The position numbers and the translations under genes are program-made. This document shows positions 9,877-18,934 of a stretch of DNA of 64,000 nt, in pieces. The stretch is from an uncultured Lachnospiraceae bacterium (lineage in GTDB: Bacteria; Bacillota; Clostridia; Lachnospirales; Lachnospiraceae). The notes beneath the pieces were generated by a model, which saw nothing but the letters and a program-made list of their open reading frames with translations, made no database searches and was not told the origin of the DNA. Within the stretch, counting starts at the first letter, position 1. Each line of letters opens with the position of its first letter. The stretch is taken from positions 1 to 64,000 of the forward strand of contig CAMWQW010000010.1 of NCBI GenBank assembly GCA_947176505.1, given 5' to 3'.

Positions 9877-10045
9877 ACATAATGCGCATTTCGAGTCCGC
9901 GAAGTGAAAGAGCGTTTTTTTCGATTCTTACCGCTTTCCAAACTGCATATATAAGTATAGAGACGACGCATAATTCTTGATGAATAAAATAGTGAACGTT
10001 ATAGAAACGCGAGTTATGCATTGAGAATAAGGATTGGAGTATGCG

Positions 10046-10720
10046 ATGAATGTGAGAAGCAGGCTGATAAGAACGGGAATTCTTCTGACCGTAGCAGTGC
10101 TGCTATGCGTACCGGGATTTGTACACTACAGGGCTGAGGCAATTGCCGCAAACAGTATGGCGGACAGCAAAAAGATTGCGCTCACCTTTGATGACGGTCC
10201 GCATCCCTATTATACGGAGCAGCTTTTGGACGGATTGAAGGAACGAGGAGTGCACGCTACTTTCTTTGTGATGGGGAAACATGTTGAGATGTATCCGGAG
10301 ATGATTGAGCGTATGAGTGAGGAAGGTCATCTGATCGGAAATCACACTTACAGTCACATGCAGTTAAATAAGAACAACGGAGATGAGTTTAAACAGGAAC
10401 TGATTAAGACAAATGAAATGATTGAGAAGCTGACGGGACAGGAAGTTCAGTATGTGCGTCCGCCGTATGGCACTTGGGATAAGAAATTTGAGAAGGAACT
10501 GAATATGTTTCCGGTTTTATGGACCATTGACCCGTTAGACTGGTGTAGCGATAATGTGGCGTGCATCGTGCAGAAGGTTACGGATAAGGCGGAGGAAAAC
10601 GCGATTATTCTTATGCATGACGAGTATAAGAGTACAGTGACAGCGGCATTACAGATTGTAGACGCATTGCAGGAGCAGGGCTATGAGTTTGTGACGGTAG
10701 ATGAGCTTTTGTTTGACTAA
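10046..10720 (+). CDS. Polysaccharide deacetylase (NodB domain, PdaA/PgdA type)
   Basis: A 224-residue exported enzyme that removes acetyl groups from N-acetylglucosamine or N-acetylmuramic acid in cell-wall polymers. After an N-terminal signal/anchor helix (about 8-30) come the five NodB motifs: TFDDGP (catalytic Asp and metal Asp), HTYSH (metal His pair), RPPYG, DPLDW, and LMHD. All metal and catalytic residues are present. The ATG at 10046 is chosen because GGAG lies 6 bases upstream; a TTG at 10034 overlaps that site. It is followed after 30 bases by the BspA-like lipoprotein gene, which may be cotranscribed. Confidence 0.92.
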   Translation: MNVRSRLIRTGILLTVAVLLCVPGFVHYRAEAIAANSMADSKKIALTFDDGPHPYYTEQLLDGLKERGVHATFFVMGKHVEMYPEMIERMSEEGHLIGNHTYSHMQLNKNNGDEFKQELIKTNEMIEKLTGQEVQYVRPPYGTWDKKFEKELNMFPVLWTIDPLDWCSDNVACIVQKVTDKAEENAIILMHDEYKSTVTAALQIVDALQEQGYEFVTVDELLFD

Positions 10721-10750
10721 AATGAGAGGAAAGCGATAGGGGACAATCAG

Positions 10751-12157
10751 ATGAAAGAAAGAATAACATATGTTGTTGTATGTGTGGCGTTATGTACTGC
10801 AATAATCTTTATAGGCTGTAATGCAGATAAGAAGACATTGGACACAGAAATTGCGCATGAAGAGGCGAAGGACGATGGGAGTCCGCTGTTGTATGGCGGA
10901 AGCTTTTTCTATGAGATTCGCTCGGACGAGGGAAGAGAGTATGCGGTACTTACGGGCATGAAAGAAGGGAGCCGGGAGGATTACGTACCTAATAATATAC
11001 ATGGTGTTCCGGTAGAAGAGATTGAGGCAGGAGTGTTTCGCGGAGTAGACCTTTCAGGGAAAAAGCTGCCGGAATCTTTGCGGGTAATCGGGGATTATGC
11101 TTTTCAGGATACTTCTATAGGGAAAGGAGAAAGCATTGTATATATGCCGGAAAGAATAGAATGGATTGGCGAAGGTGCCTTTGAGAATTGCGGATTCTGG
11201 AGAGTAGTATTCGAGGGAGAAGAGAATCCGGTAATCGGGAAACGTGCCTTTGCAGACAATCCGAACATGTGGGCGGTATATGTTCCGAATGGAGAGTGCG
11301 TCATATCGGAGGAAGCTTTTGCGGGCTGCGACGAGAATTTTTGCATTGCCTATAACGGAGAACGGGATGATAAAGTAAATCCTGTAGAAGAATATGCTGC
11401 AAAGTACGGAATGACCGCTGCATGTGTTTTTGAGATTGACAGTATGGAGCCGGTAATCCGTTATCCGGAAGAACCGCTTGTTTTGAAGCCTGAAATCAGG
11501 AACTTTTTCTATGGAGAAAACGGGGATGATGATAATTTCTGCTCTATGGAGTATGCGGATGATGCACCGGATTACGGGTTTGACGAATGGCATGCTCCCT
11601 GTGGAGAGTTCTGCGCGGGCGAAGGATTTCTTGAACTGGAAGCCTCTTCGGAACTGGTCTCTTCGGATGAACGATATGCAGTAAGGAATATATGTACCGC
11701 TTACGGAAGAGAATATGCATGGGCGGAAGGTGTGGATGGTCCCGGCATCGGTGAAAGCATTACGTATCATGACTGTAACCAATGGAATACTAAGAACCGC
11801 TGGGAGGGACTTCCGTCGGAGCACTTTGAACAGCGCTCCTATCCGATGGATGGCTACATCCGTTACACTGAAATCTGTATCGTGAACGGTTATGCCAAGA
11901 ATCAGAAGACATGGGAAGAAAATGGACGAGTCAAGCGTCTTCTCATGTATGTGGAGGATAAACCTTACGCTTATCTTGAACTGGAAGACACGATTTACCC
12001 GCAGTATTTTCAATTGCCGTGGGAGGATATCATGTCTGTGGACGGTGGCGAGATTACGTTCCGCTTCGTGATAGAGGATGTTTATCCGGGGACTGTCTAT
12101 GATGATACCTGCCTGACCGGGCTTGTCGTGGAATTTACCGGACGACACGGACATTAA
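10751..12157 (+). CDS. Lipoprotein with BspA-like leucine-rich repeats (LRR_5)
   Basis: The 468-residue product has a lipoprotein signal peptide ending in the lipobox IFIGC (Cys at about 23), so it is anchored on the outer face of the membrane. Residues about 70-190 hold three to four LRR_5 units of the kind PVEEIEAGVFRG, RVIGDYAFQ, WIGEGAFENC and VIGKRAFADN, the Treponema/BspA repeat used in surface binding. The C-terminal half, rich in Tyr, Glu and Asp, matches no family I recognise. LRR_5 surface proteins usually bind host or bacterial surface ligands. It follows the deacetylase closely and converges on the TIR gene with only 13 bases between the two stop codons. Confidence 0.8.
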   Translation: MKERITYVVVCVALCTAIIFIGCNADKKTLDTEIAHEEAKDDGSPLLYGGSFFYEIRSDEGREYAVLTGMKEGSREDYVPNNIHGVPVEEIEAGVFRGVDLSGKKLPESLRVIGDYAFQDTSIGKGESIVYMPERIEWIGEGAFENCGFWRVVFEGEENPVIGKRAFADNPNMWAVYVPNGECVISEEAFAGCDENFCIAYNGERDDKVNPVEEYAAKYGMTAACVFEIDSMEPVIRYPEEPLVLKPEIRNFFYGENGDDDNFCSMEYADDAPDYGFDEWHAPCGEFCAGEGFLELEASSELVSSDERYAVRNICTAYGREYAWAEGVDGPGIGESITYHDCNQWNTKNRWEGLPSEHFEQRSYPMDGYIRYTEICIVNGYAKNQKTWEENGRVKRLLMYVEDKPYAYLELEDTIYPQYFQLPWEDIMSVDGGEITFRFVIEDVYPGTVYDDTCLTGLVVEFTGRHGH

Positions 12158-12170
12158 TGAGATATGATTT

Positions 12171-13520
12171 TTATGGCAGCTTGCGCAAATCGACGGTCAG
12201 CGCCGGACGTATGCCGAATCCTTCGAGACCTGCATTTTCCATACGAAGTAATTCGTCTGTGTAGCCGTTGCCAACCAGATAGCATTTGCTTGTGGTCCCC
12301 TCAACGGGTTCTCGCAGCCACCAAGAGCATTCTTCGATATTAAAGTCATTATAATCTAACAGATACCAACAGCTTTCATCCTGTTCTACGGCAGCGTCTG
12401 TAGGCAGGGCGAATTTACTGATTCCGGCATCGTCGAACCATTGTAATTCCTCTAGGGAGAGCAGATAGACGCGGTCGGTGGTAGTGATTGTCTCGGCGTC
12501 GCATAAAGGGTTAGTTTCCGTAATATTCTCTGTGGCGATGATTGCCTTCAGTTCTTCTTCGGTAAAGTCGTGTAGAAATCCGGCTTCATTCTGATAACCG
12601 TTCTTACGTTCCGCCATAGCGGTGGCAGTAGGAGCCTGATCGGCATAGGTTACGACTTCATCGGCGCAATTGAGCCATGTTCTGATGTTGGAAACACTCC
12701 AAGTATTACTCCCACGTACAAGCTTCTGCAATTCCATATCAGTATCGGCATCGGATTCCTGAGACCAGTAATCCGTGCCGTCGAACCAGTTGTATTTTCC
12801 GCCTTCCGGAGCATCATAGGCTTTCATCGTGAGAACTTCCGCGGAGATTAGGACCGCATTGTTGCGATCGTCAGATAATTTCAAAACGCGCCAGCTGATT
12901 GGTTCATTGTTATAGCTGCCGAAAGTGATTGTATCACCTACAGCGATGGTATATTTAATAGAATTACGCGCGTTATGTATTTTGACGCCGATTATGGACG
13001 CAATGGCAAGTACAAGCATGACAAAAGCGGAGATCGCGAAAAAGGTTCTGCCTACAGTCGGATTAACTGAATTGACAGAGTTTTCGCGGCGAAATGCCGC
13101 CTGCTCGGAAAGCTTATGATTTGCAGAGCAGTTGTGACTTTTCAAATCATTTACAAAGCGAAGGATATCCACATAGTTGTCATCGCCCTGTGCGTTAATC
13201 CATTGATGTGTCATGAGAAAATATTCCATGGACTTGGACAAAGATACATCTTCCAGTTTATATACAAGAATCGGAATATTTTTGCTGACCGCCCGTTCAA
13301 CCTCGCGCAGCACATGGGGAGAGTGGTTGGCATTCTCCGACATCAACAGAATCATAGCCGTCGAATGGTCGATTCCATTAACCAGTTCCTCGGCGTATTC
13401 CCTGCCGGAACGAATATCTCTGGGCGCAATGAAACATTTGATTTCATTTTGTTCTATAAGTTCACATATATTTTCGGCAAATTCAGCATCTTTAGAGGAA
13501 TGCGATATAAAAATCTGCAT
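12171..13520 (-). CDS. TIR domain - transmembrane - DUF6273-like protein
   Basis: The 449-residue product begins with a bacterial TIR domain: MQIFISHSSKDAEFAENI, CFIAPRDIRSGREYAEE, and a LLMSENANHS...REVER segment with a Glu where TIR NADases keep their catalytic Glu. A single transmembrane helix at about 160-185 follows. The C-terminal 250 residues look like DUF6273 (TFGSYNNEPISWRVL, SNIRTWLN, WLREP, GFGIRPAL), placed outside the cell if TIR is inside. TIR domains in bacteria either cleave NAD in defence or act in assembly. The start is set at the ATG directly before the TIR domain because GGAG precedes it by about 6 bases; the reading frame is open further upstream. It converges on the LRR gene and diverges from rarA. 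Confidence 0.85.
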   Translation of the reverse strand: MQIFISHSSKDAEFAENICELIEQNEIKCFIAPRDIRSGREYAEELVNGIDHSTAMILLMSENANHSPHVLREVERAVSKNIPILVYKLEDVSLSKSMEYFLMTHQWINAQGDDNYVDILRFVNDLKSHNCSANHKLSEQAAFRRENSVNSVNPTVGRTFFAISAFVMLVLAIASIIGVKIHNARNSIKYTIAVGDTITFGSYNNEPISWRVLKLSDDRNNAVLISAEVLTMKAYDAPEGGKYNWFDGTDYWSQESDADTDMELQKLVRGSNTWSVSNIRTWLNCADEVVTYADQAPTATAMAERKNGYQNEAGFLHDFTEEELKAIIATENITETNPLCDAETITTTDRVYLLSLEELQWFDDAGISKFALPTDAAVEQDESCWYLLDYNDFNIEECSWWLREPVEGTTSKCYLVGNGYTDELLRMENAGLEGFGIRPALTVDLRKLP

Positions 13521-13691
13521 GATATTCTCCGTTTTTATCTGGTTTATCGTACCCGATCTGACCGGGGTGAAGTTATCGCGTTCTATTTTATCATTCCTTA
13601 ACACGCATTTCAAGACAGTCTTTTCGGGCAGCCGTCCGGCAGGAAAACGGAGACAGGTCAGGAGGGTCAAAGGAGCTGGAAAATATTATAT

Positions 13692-13720
13692 TTGCGCTTA
13701 TATCAGTAAAATGGTAAAAT
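13692..13720 (+). promoter_or_regulatory. Promoter of rarA - DUF5722 operon
   Basis: TTGCGC at 13692-13697, a 17-base spacer and TAAAAT at 13715-13720. It is in the divergent space between the TIR gene and rarA, about 60 bases before the rarA start. Confidence 0.6.
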
Positions 13721-13778
13721 ATAAAAGATTAGTCTTTTATATGGACTGATAGGAACAGATACAAAGGATAGGCTGAAA

Positions 13779-15116
13779 ATGGATTTATTTGAGTACATGC
13801 GAAGCACAAATCAGGAGAAAGAGTCACCGCTTGCGGCAAGACTTAGACCTGTTACGTTAGAAGAAGTGGTCGGTCAGCAGCATATCATAGGAAAGGACAA
13901 GCTGCTTTACCGTGCGATTAAGGCGGATAAGTTAAGTTCCATTCTATTTTACGGACCTCCCGGAACAGGCAAGACAACGCTTGCCAAGGTAATCGCCAAC
14001 ACGACCAGCGCGGAATTTACACAGATTAACGCCACGGTCGCAGGCAAGAAAGACATGGAAGAAGTTGTTTCGAAAGCCAAAGACCTGCAAGGAATGTATG
14101 GGAAGAAAACAATTCTGTTTATTGATGAGATACACCGCTTTAATAAGGGGCAGCAAGATTATTTGCTTCCGTTTGTGGAGGATGGAACGCTTATATTAAT
14201 CGGCGCTACGACGGAGAACCCTTATTTTGAGGTGAACAGTGCGTTGATTTCGAGATCCATTATTTTTGAATTACATCCGTTATCAATAGAGGACATCAAG
14301 GCGCTGATTTTGCGGGCGATATATGATAAGGACAAAGGGATGGGTGCCTATGAGGCAGTGATTGACGAAGATGCAGTGGACTTTCTGGCGGAGTTGTCAG
14401 GCGGCGACGCAAGACATGCACTTAATGCCGTAGAGCTTGGCGTTATGACGACCAACCGCAGTGAAGACGGAAAGATTCACATTACATTGGATGTGGCGCA
14501 GGAGTGTATTCAGAAACGAGTGTTACGATATGATAAATCGGGTGACAGTCATTATGATACAATTTCTGCCTTTATTAAGAGTATGCGCGGGTCTGACCCG
14601 GATGCGGCTGTTTATTATCTGAGTCGGATGTTGTACGCGGGAGAGAGCGTGACTTTTATCGCAAGGCGGATTATGATTTGCGCATCGGAGGATGTAGGAA
14701 ACGCGGACCCGATGGCGCTAAATGTTGCGGTGAGCGCATCGTTGGCGGTGGAGAGGGTCGGTATGCCGGAGGCACAGATTATTCTGGCGCAGGCTGCGGC
14801 TTATGTAGCGTGCGCGCCTAAGAGCAATGCGGGTTGTGAAGCGATATTTCAGGCGATGGAGACGGTGAAGCAGACAGGCAATCTGCCGATTCCGACACAT
14901 TTGCAGGATGCACATTATAAAGGAGCGGCGAAATTGGGACACGGAACCGGTTATAAATATGCGCATGATTATCCGAATCATTATGTCGAGCAACAGTACC
15001 TTCCTTATGAATTAAACGGCAAAGAATTCTATAAGCCTACGGATAACGGATATGAAGCGAAGATTAGAGAGCACATGAAACGAATAAAGGAAGAAGCATC
15101 ACATGATATCAAATAA
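13779..15116 (+). CDS. rarA: Replication-associated recombination protein A (AAA+ ATPase)
   Basis: RarA/MgsA is a tetrameric AAA+ ATPase related to clamp-loader subunits and RuvB. It acts at stalled replication forks together with SSB. The 445-residue product has the usual N-terminus PLAARLRPVTLEEVVGQQH, Walker A GPPGTGKTT near residue 60, Walker B LFIDEIHRFNK, sensor 1 IGATTENP, and the C-terminal tetramerisation part with AYVACAPKSNA and the HLQDAHYKGA segment. Length and order are typical of the family. The DUF5722 gene starts inside its last 14 bases, so the two are translationally coupled. Confidence 0.95.
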   Translation: MDLFEYMRSTNQEKESPLAARLRPVTLEEVVGQQHIIGKDKLLYRAIKADKLSSILFYGPPGTGKTTLAKVIANTTSAEFTQINATVAGKKDMEEVVSKAKDLQGMYGKKTILFIDEIHRFNKGQQDYLLPFVEDGTLILIGATTENPYFEVNSALISRSIIFELHPLSIEDIKALILRAIYDKDKGMGAYEAVIDEDAVDFLAELSGGDARHALNAVELGVMTTNRSEDGKIHITLDVAQECIQKRVLRYDKSGDSHYDTISAFIKSMRGSDPDAAVYYLSRMLYAGESVTFIARRIMICASEDVGNADPMALNVAVSASLAVERVGMPEAQIILAQAAAYVACAPKSNAGCEAIFQAMETVKQTGNLPIPTHLQDAHYKGAAKLGHGTGYKYAHDYPNHYVEQQYLPYELNGKEFYKPTDNGYEAKIREHMKRIKEEASHDIK

Positions 15117-17256
15117 AACGACGGATTCTACGGGTAACCAGAAGAAAAAAAAGAAGAAACGTACGATAGATAAGGAAAAAGTAGCAGCAAATAAGAAAAA
15201 AGCCAAGGCAAAGAAACAGCGAATAAAGAAGCAGCTGAAAGAAGAAAAGGCAAGAATCAAAGCTGAAAAGCAAAGGGGCAAAGTGCTGGAAGAATCCGTG
15301 AAGATGGAAGAATCGGTGACGCTTAATGAGCATGGCGCGGTGGAGCGTACGATTACGGTGGAGGAAACTTACACGATAGAGCAGAAGCCGGAAGAGCCGA
15401 AAGAAGTTCGTGACAGGAAGCGTAAGAAGCTTTTGGCGATAATGGGATCTGCGGCTGCAGTTCTTGCACTGGCAGGTACAGGATGCTTCTTCGGAATCAG
15501 GCATTATCTGACTACACAGGCAAATGAGAGCGCTGCGATAGAAGCCATGGTACATACGGAGGCGGTCGGACTTGCGGAGTACAGTCTGACACAGCGGAGA
15601 AAGGATCATGTACGGGAGGATGCTGGCAAGGAGACATCCAAGGCATTGGTGGACGCGGCGAAATTTCTTATAGATGGTGTGCACCGCAGACCACCGGAGA
15701 TTGAACTGACGGAAGAAAATTCATCGGATTTTATTACGATAGAGAGCTGCCGCATCAATACAGAGACGGGTAAAGTGGATGTTACAATGTCTGCGGAGGG
15801 CTTGGCAATCAGCGATGACGGGTATTATTACCTTTTTGAGGAAAAGATGTATGATACGGCGTTACGGAGCGACGAATATATCATAGAAGAACAGAAAGAT
15901 GTGGATTTGACTTTCTCAGTCAATTTAAACTATAACAGCGCCAGCTCCAGATTGTGCTCCAAATTTGTCGTGGCAGTGAAAAAGGACGGTGTTTTTCTGC
16001 CGATCAGTAAACCGCACTTTATCACGAATCCGGAGGCGATAGCAAGATACAGCCCGTCTTTTGAGAGCACCACATCTAAGAAGGGGCTTTTGGTGGACCC
16101 GGAGAAGCTGGGCGGTTCCGAGTTGGATGATTTGGGGGTAAGACATGCGGCGTACAATATTCCTCTCAGCAGAATACTAGGTAATACAAGTAACGCGTAT
16201 TATCCGACAGTCTACTATACTTATAACGGAAGAAACTATGCGTTTAACGGACAGATTATTGCAGAGTATGATTATATTTTCTCTACGTTGACCAATAAGG
16301 GAATTACGACGACGGCAATCATTTTGAATGATATTCATCCCGGATATATGCAGTTGATTCATCCGAAGGCGCGCTCCGGCGGAAGAGCACCGTATTACGC
16401 ATTTAATGCTACAGATGAGGAAGGCACTGAATACATTGCGGCAATTGCATCTTTCTTGGCTAACCGATACTCGGGCAGCGGGCACGGCAAAGTTATGAAC
16501 TGGGTTATCGGCAACGAAATCAATGCCAGAAGTGAGTGGAATTATATAGAATATATGGATACTGCGAGTTATGTGGAAGAGTATGCGAAAGCATTTCGTA
16601 TTTTCTACAATACGATATTAAGTGTAAACGGTAATGCGAGAGTTTATATTTCACTGGACCAGCAGTGGGGCAAGAGCCTGTATTCCAGCAACGGATACAG
16701 CTCGAAGGAGATTCTGGACGAATTTAACAGAAATATCTCGGCAGGCGGCAATATTGACTGGGGCGTAGCACAGCATCCCTACAATTATCCGTTGACCAGC
16801 GCGAAAGCGTGGAGTACAAGCGGAAGGGCTGGCTCCTATGTGTTAAATTCGGAGACGACACCGGTCATTACCATCAAGAATATTCATGTGCTGACTGATT
16901 ATCTGCAAAAAGAGGAATATTTGACTGATTCGGGAGAAGTAAGGCATGTTATTTTAAGTGAGATGGGATATACGTCTTCGTCGGGACAGGATTTGCAGGC
17001 GGCATCGTTCGTGTATGCGTATAAAGTCATAGAATCAAACCAGTATATTGACAGTATGCTCTTCTCACGTGAGACAGATGCGCCGTCAGAGGTAGCACAG
17101 GGACTGGCGCTTGGCATCAATACGCTGGGCGGGGGACGCAAGTCTATCTATAATGCATTCAAGTATGTGGACACGCCGGAATCTGCCACATATACGGACT
17201 TTGCACTGCGGGTAATCGGAATCAGCAGTTGGGGAGAAGTGATATCGAAACATTAA
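15103..17256 (+). CDS. DUF5722 family membrane-anchored glycoside hydrolase-like protein
   Basis: A 717-residue protein with an extremely Lys-rich, coiled-coil cytoplasmic N-terminus (about 1-110, including a KKKKKK run), one transmembrane helix at about 113-133 (LLAIMGSAAAVLALAG), then a large extracellular part. The region from about 300 on matches DUF5722, which resembles clan GH-A glycosidases: GNEIN near residue 468 is placed like an acid/base Glu, and LSEMG near 620 like a nucleophile Glu. No DUF5722 activity is known to me, so the enzyme role is inference. The start overlaps the rarA end by 14 bases, and the gene converges on the DUF4364 gene across a palindrome array. Confidence 0.75.
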   Translation: MISNKTTDSTGNQKKKKKKRTIDKEKVAANKKKAKAKKQRIKKQLKEEKARIKAEKQRGKVLEESVKMEESVTLNEHGAVERTITVEETYTIEQKPEEPKEVRDRKRKKLLAIMGSAAAVLALAGTGCFFGIRHYLTTQANESAAIEAMVHTEAVGLAEYSLTQRRKDHVREDAGKETSKALVDAAKFLIDGVHRRPPEIELTEENSSDFITIESCRINTETGKVDVTMSAEGLAISDDGYYYLFEEKMYDTALRSDEYIIEEQKDVDLTFSVNLNYNSASSRLCSKFVVAVKKDGVFLPISKPHFITNPEAIARYSPSFESTTSKKGLLVDPEKLGGSELDDLGVRHAAYNIPLSRILGNTSNAYYPTVYYTYNGRNYAFNGQIIAEYDYIFSTLTNKGITTTAIILNDIHPGYMQLIHPKARSGGRAPYYAFNATDEEGTEYIAAIASFLANRYSGSGHGKVMNWVIGNEINARSEWNYIEYMDTASYVEEYAKAFRIFYNTILSVNGNARVYISLDQQWGKSLYSSNGYSSKEILDEFNRNISAGGNIDWGVAQHPYNYPLTSAKAWSTSGRAGSYVLNSETTPVITIKNIHVLTDYLQKEEYLTDSGEVRHVILSEMGYTSSSGQDLQAASFVYAYKVIESNQYIDSMLFSRETDAPSEVAQGLALGINTLGGGRKSIYNAFKYVDTPESATYTDFALRVIGISSWGEVISKH

Positions 17257-17282
17257 TAAACTGAGCGAAGAAATAGAATATT

Positions 17283-17378
17283 TATATCATAAAACAACTA
17301 GGATAATTGTAAACAACTAGAATAGTTGTAAACAACTAGAATAGTTGTAAACAACTAGAATAGTTGTTTTATGATATA
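17283..17378. repeat. Four tandem palindromes inside an 18-bp perfect inverted repeat
   Basis: Four copies of the 15-base palindrome CAACTAGAATAGTTG (first copy with two changed bases) start at 17295, 17314, 17333 and 17352, exactly 19 bases apart with TAAA between them. The whole array is closed by perfect 18-base arms at 17283-17300 and 17361-17378. The right arm is also coding sequence: it holds the last codons and, just beside it, the stop codon of the DUF4364 gene. T-runs flank both ends, so it can act as a bidirectional terminator between two convergent genes. The exact repetition suggests slippage or binding-site multiplication beyond a plain terminator. Confidence 0.85.
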
Positions 17379-17870
17379 TTGATAGATATCCTGATTTTTC
17401 CTCTGCCAATTGGCACAGATGGCGGAAGCGGTATCTTCATCGGGGACAGATAGTGTGATTTCCACTAGTTTGATCCCCTTTTCTTTTGCCAGAAGATGGG
17501 CTTCATACTCACCGGAAACGGCTTTGTAATAATCGGAAAGAATGGATACTTCATTGCGCATCTCCATTTCGTTGTCGGTGAAGAAAACATTGATGTCTTT
17601 CTTGATAGAGTCATTGATTCGATTTTCGAAGAAAGAAAGAGTTTCTCTGCCCTCGTCGGTAATTGCCAGAAGTGTGCGGTTACGGTTTGATTTGGCGGTC
17701 ACAAGACCGGCGTCAATCAGTTCTGCAGTCACTTGCTGCAGAGTCAGAAAATTCGTGTATTCCTTTTCCAATATAAAGTTTCCTACTTGGGCTTTGGTCA
17801 AAGGAAAGTTAGCACGGTCAAGCATGTAGAGAACGATTAACTTGTACAGGGTTAATGGGTCTTGTGTCAT
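17355..17870 (-). CDS. DUF4364 family winged-helix protein
   Basis: The 171-residue product matches DUF4364: an N-terminal winged helix (about 1-85) beginning with DPLTLYKLIVLYMLDRANFP and containing LTLQQVTAELIDAGLV, LLAITDEGRETL, then a C-terminal alpha/beta part. The family is common in Clostridia and is thought to bind DNA, but no target is known to me. The gene overlaps the upstream radical SAM gene by four bases (ATGA), so both are made from one message. Its 3' end lies in the palindrome array, raising the possibility that the array is its own binding site. Confidence 0.85.
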   Translation of the reverse strand: MTQDPLTLYKLIVLYMLDRANFPLTKAQVGNFILEKEYTNFLTLQQVTAELIDAGLVTAKSNRNRTLLAITDEGRETLSFFENRINDSIKKDINVFFTDNEMEMRNEVSILSDYYKAVSGEYEAHLLAKEKGIKLVEITLSVPDEDTASAICANWQRKNQDIYQYIIKQLF

Positions 17871-18904
17871 GGATAAAGCCTTTCTATCAAGCGTCCTTGG
17901 CGGGCACTACGGAGTTTCATGGTGTGGTGAAGAGTGTTTAAAACATTACGTTTGTTCAGACTCCAGAGGGGAGCGAGCAGTATATTTCTTGGTCCGTCTC
18001 CGGTAAGTCGATGCACGACGATGTCGGGGGAAAGGTGTTCCAGAGAATCGATGACAATGTCGATATAATCTTCTTGGGATAAAGGACGATATGCATTCTG
18101 TTCATAGAGAGAGGCAAGTCCGGTGCCTTTCAGTACATGGAGAAGCTGCAGCTTTACGCCCCATGTACCATTCTGATTTAAATATTTAATGGTAGATAAC
18201 ATGTGTTCTTTTATTTCGTGAGGCAACCCTAAAATCACATGAGTGATAATCGGTATATGGGCTTGACGCAGCATAGCAACACATTGGTCGTAAACGGATA
18301 GCGGGTAGCCACGTCTTATGAAATCAGCAGTTTTGTCGTGTATTGTTTGAAGCCCTAATTCAATCCAGACAAACTTGTCAGGATATTCATCCATAATATG
18401 AATCAGCATAGCCACGATATCTTCTGAAATGCAATCCGGTCTTGTAGCGATAGAGATACCGGCAACGGAGGGAGCCATTAATGCTTCCGTATACAGCGAT
18501 TGCAGATGGGGAACGGAGCTATATGTATTCGTATATGCTTGAAAATAGGCAATAAAACGGCGGACACCCGAATTCGGAGACGTATTATCAGACTCGGAGC
18601 GTAACATTTCTTGTGCATCACGCATAAATTCAGAAGAGATGTTACTCACTGCTTTGCCGTCAAACATGGAAATACCCGCAGTAATCTGTTTGGTAACGGA
18701 AGGGTATTCGGTCTTCTTGACTGCATGATCTCCACTGCCGCCAGCGCTGCAGAAAATGCAGCCTTCGACACCAAGAGTTCCGTCGCGGTTGGGACATGTG
18801 AAGCCGGCATCAATTGCGATTTTATACATTTTTTTTCCGTAAGTATTCTTAAGGTAGGCGTCTAATGAGTAATAAGGTTTTCCATGCCAATCATTCTGTT
18901 CCAT
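17867..18904 (-). CDS. TIGR01212 family radical SAM protein (YhcC-like)
   Basis: A 345-residue cytosolic radical SAM enzyme. The 4Fe-4S site is the family's extended form C-x7-8-G-x-x-GC-x-FC, here CPNRDGTLGVEGCIFCSAGG near residues 35-55. Other family blocks seen are FIAYFQAYTNTY, GISIATRPDC, WIELGLQT, THVILGLPHE and VKLQLLHVLKGT. YhcC-type proteins are widespread and resemble the Elp3-related group, but the reaction is not established. It lies between malic enzyme (30 bases upstream) and DUF4364 (overlapping), on one probable transcript. Confidence 0.93.
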   Translation of the reverse strand: MEQNDWHGKPYYSLDAYLKNTYGKKMYKIAIDAGFTCPNRDGTLGVEGCIFCSAGGSGDHAVKKTEYPSVTKQITAGISMFDGKAVSNISSEFMRDAQEMLRSESDNTSPNSGVRRFIAYFQAYTNTYSSVPHLQSLYTEALMAPSVAGISIATRPDCISEDIVAMLIHIMDEYPDKFVWIELGLQTIHDKTADFIRRGYPLSVYDQCVAMLRQAHIPIITHVILGLPHEIKEHMLSTIKYLNQNGTWGVKLQLLHVLKGTGLASLYEQNAYRPLSQEDYIDIVIDSLEHLSPDIVVHRLTGDGPRNILLAPLWSLNKRNVLNTLHHTMKLRSARQGRLIERLYP

Positions 18905-18934
18905 GTTCCACTCGATTTCTGCACAGCTTTCGCT

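Noticed and set aside
11054..12154. Reverse frame of 366 codons over the LRR lipoprotein
   Set aside because: Antisense shadow; the forward frame has a lipobox and LRR_5 units.
17283..17378. CRISPR array
   Set aside because: Units are 19 bases with no unique spacers, only TAAA between palindromes, and there are no cas genes.
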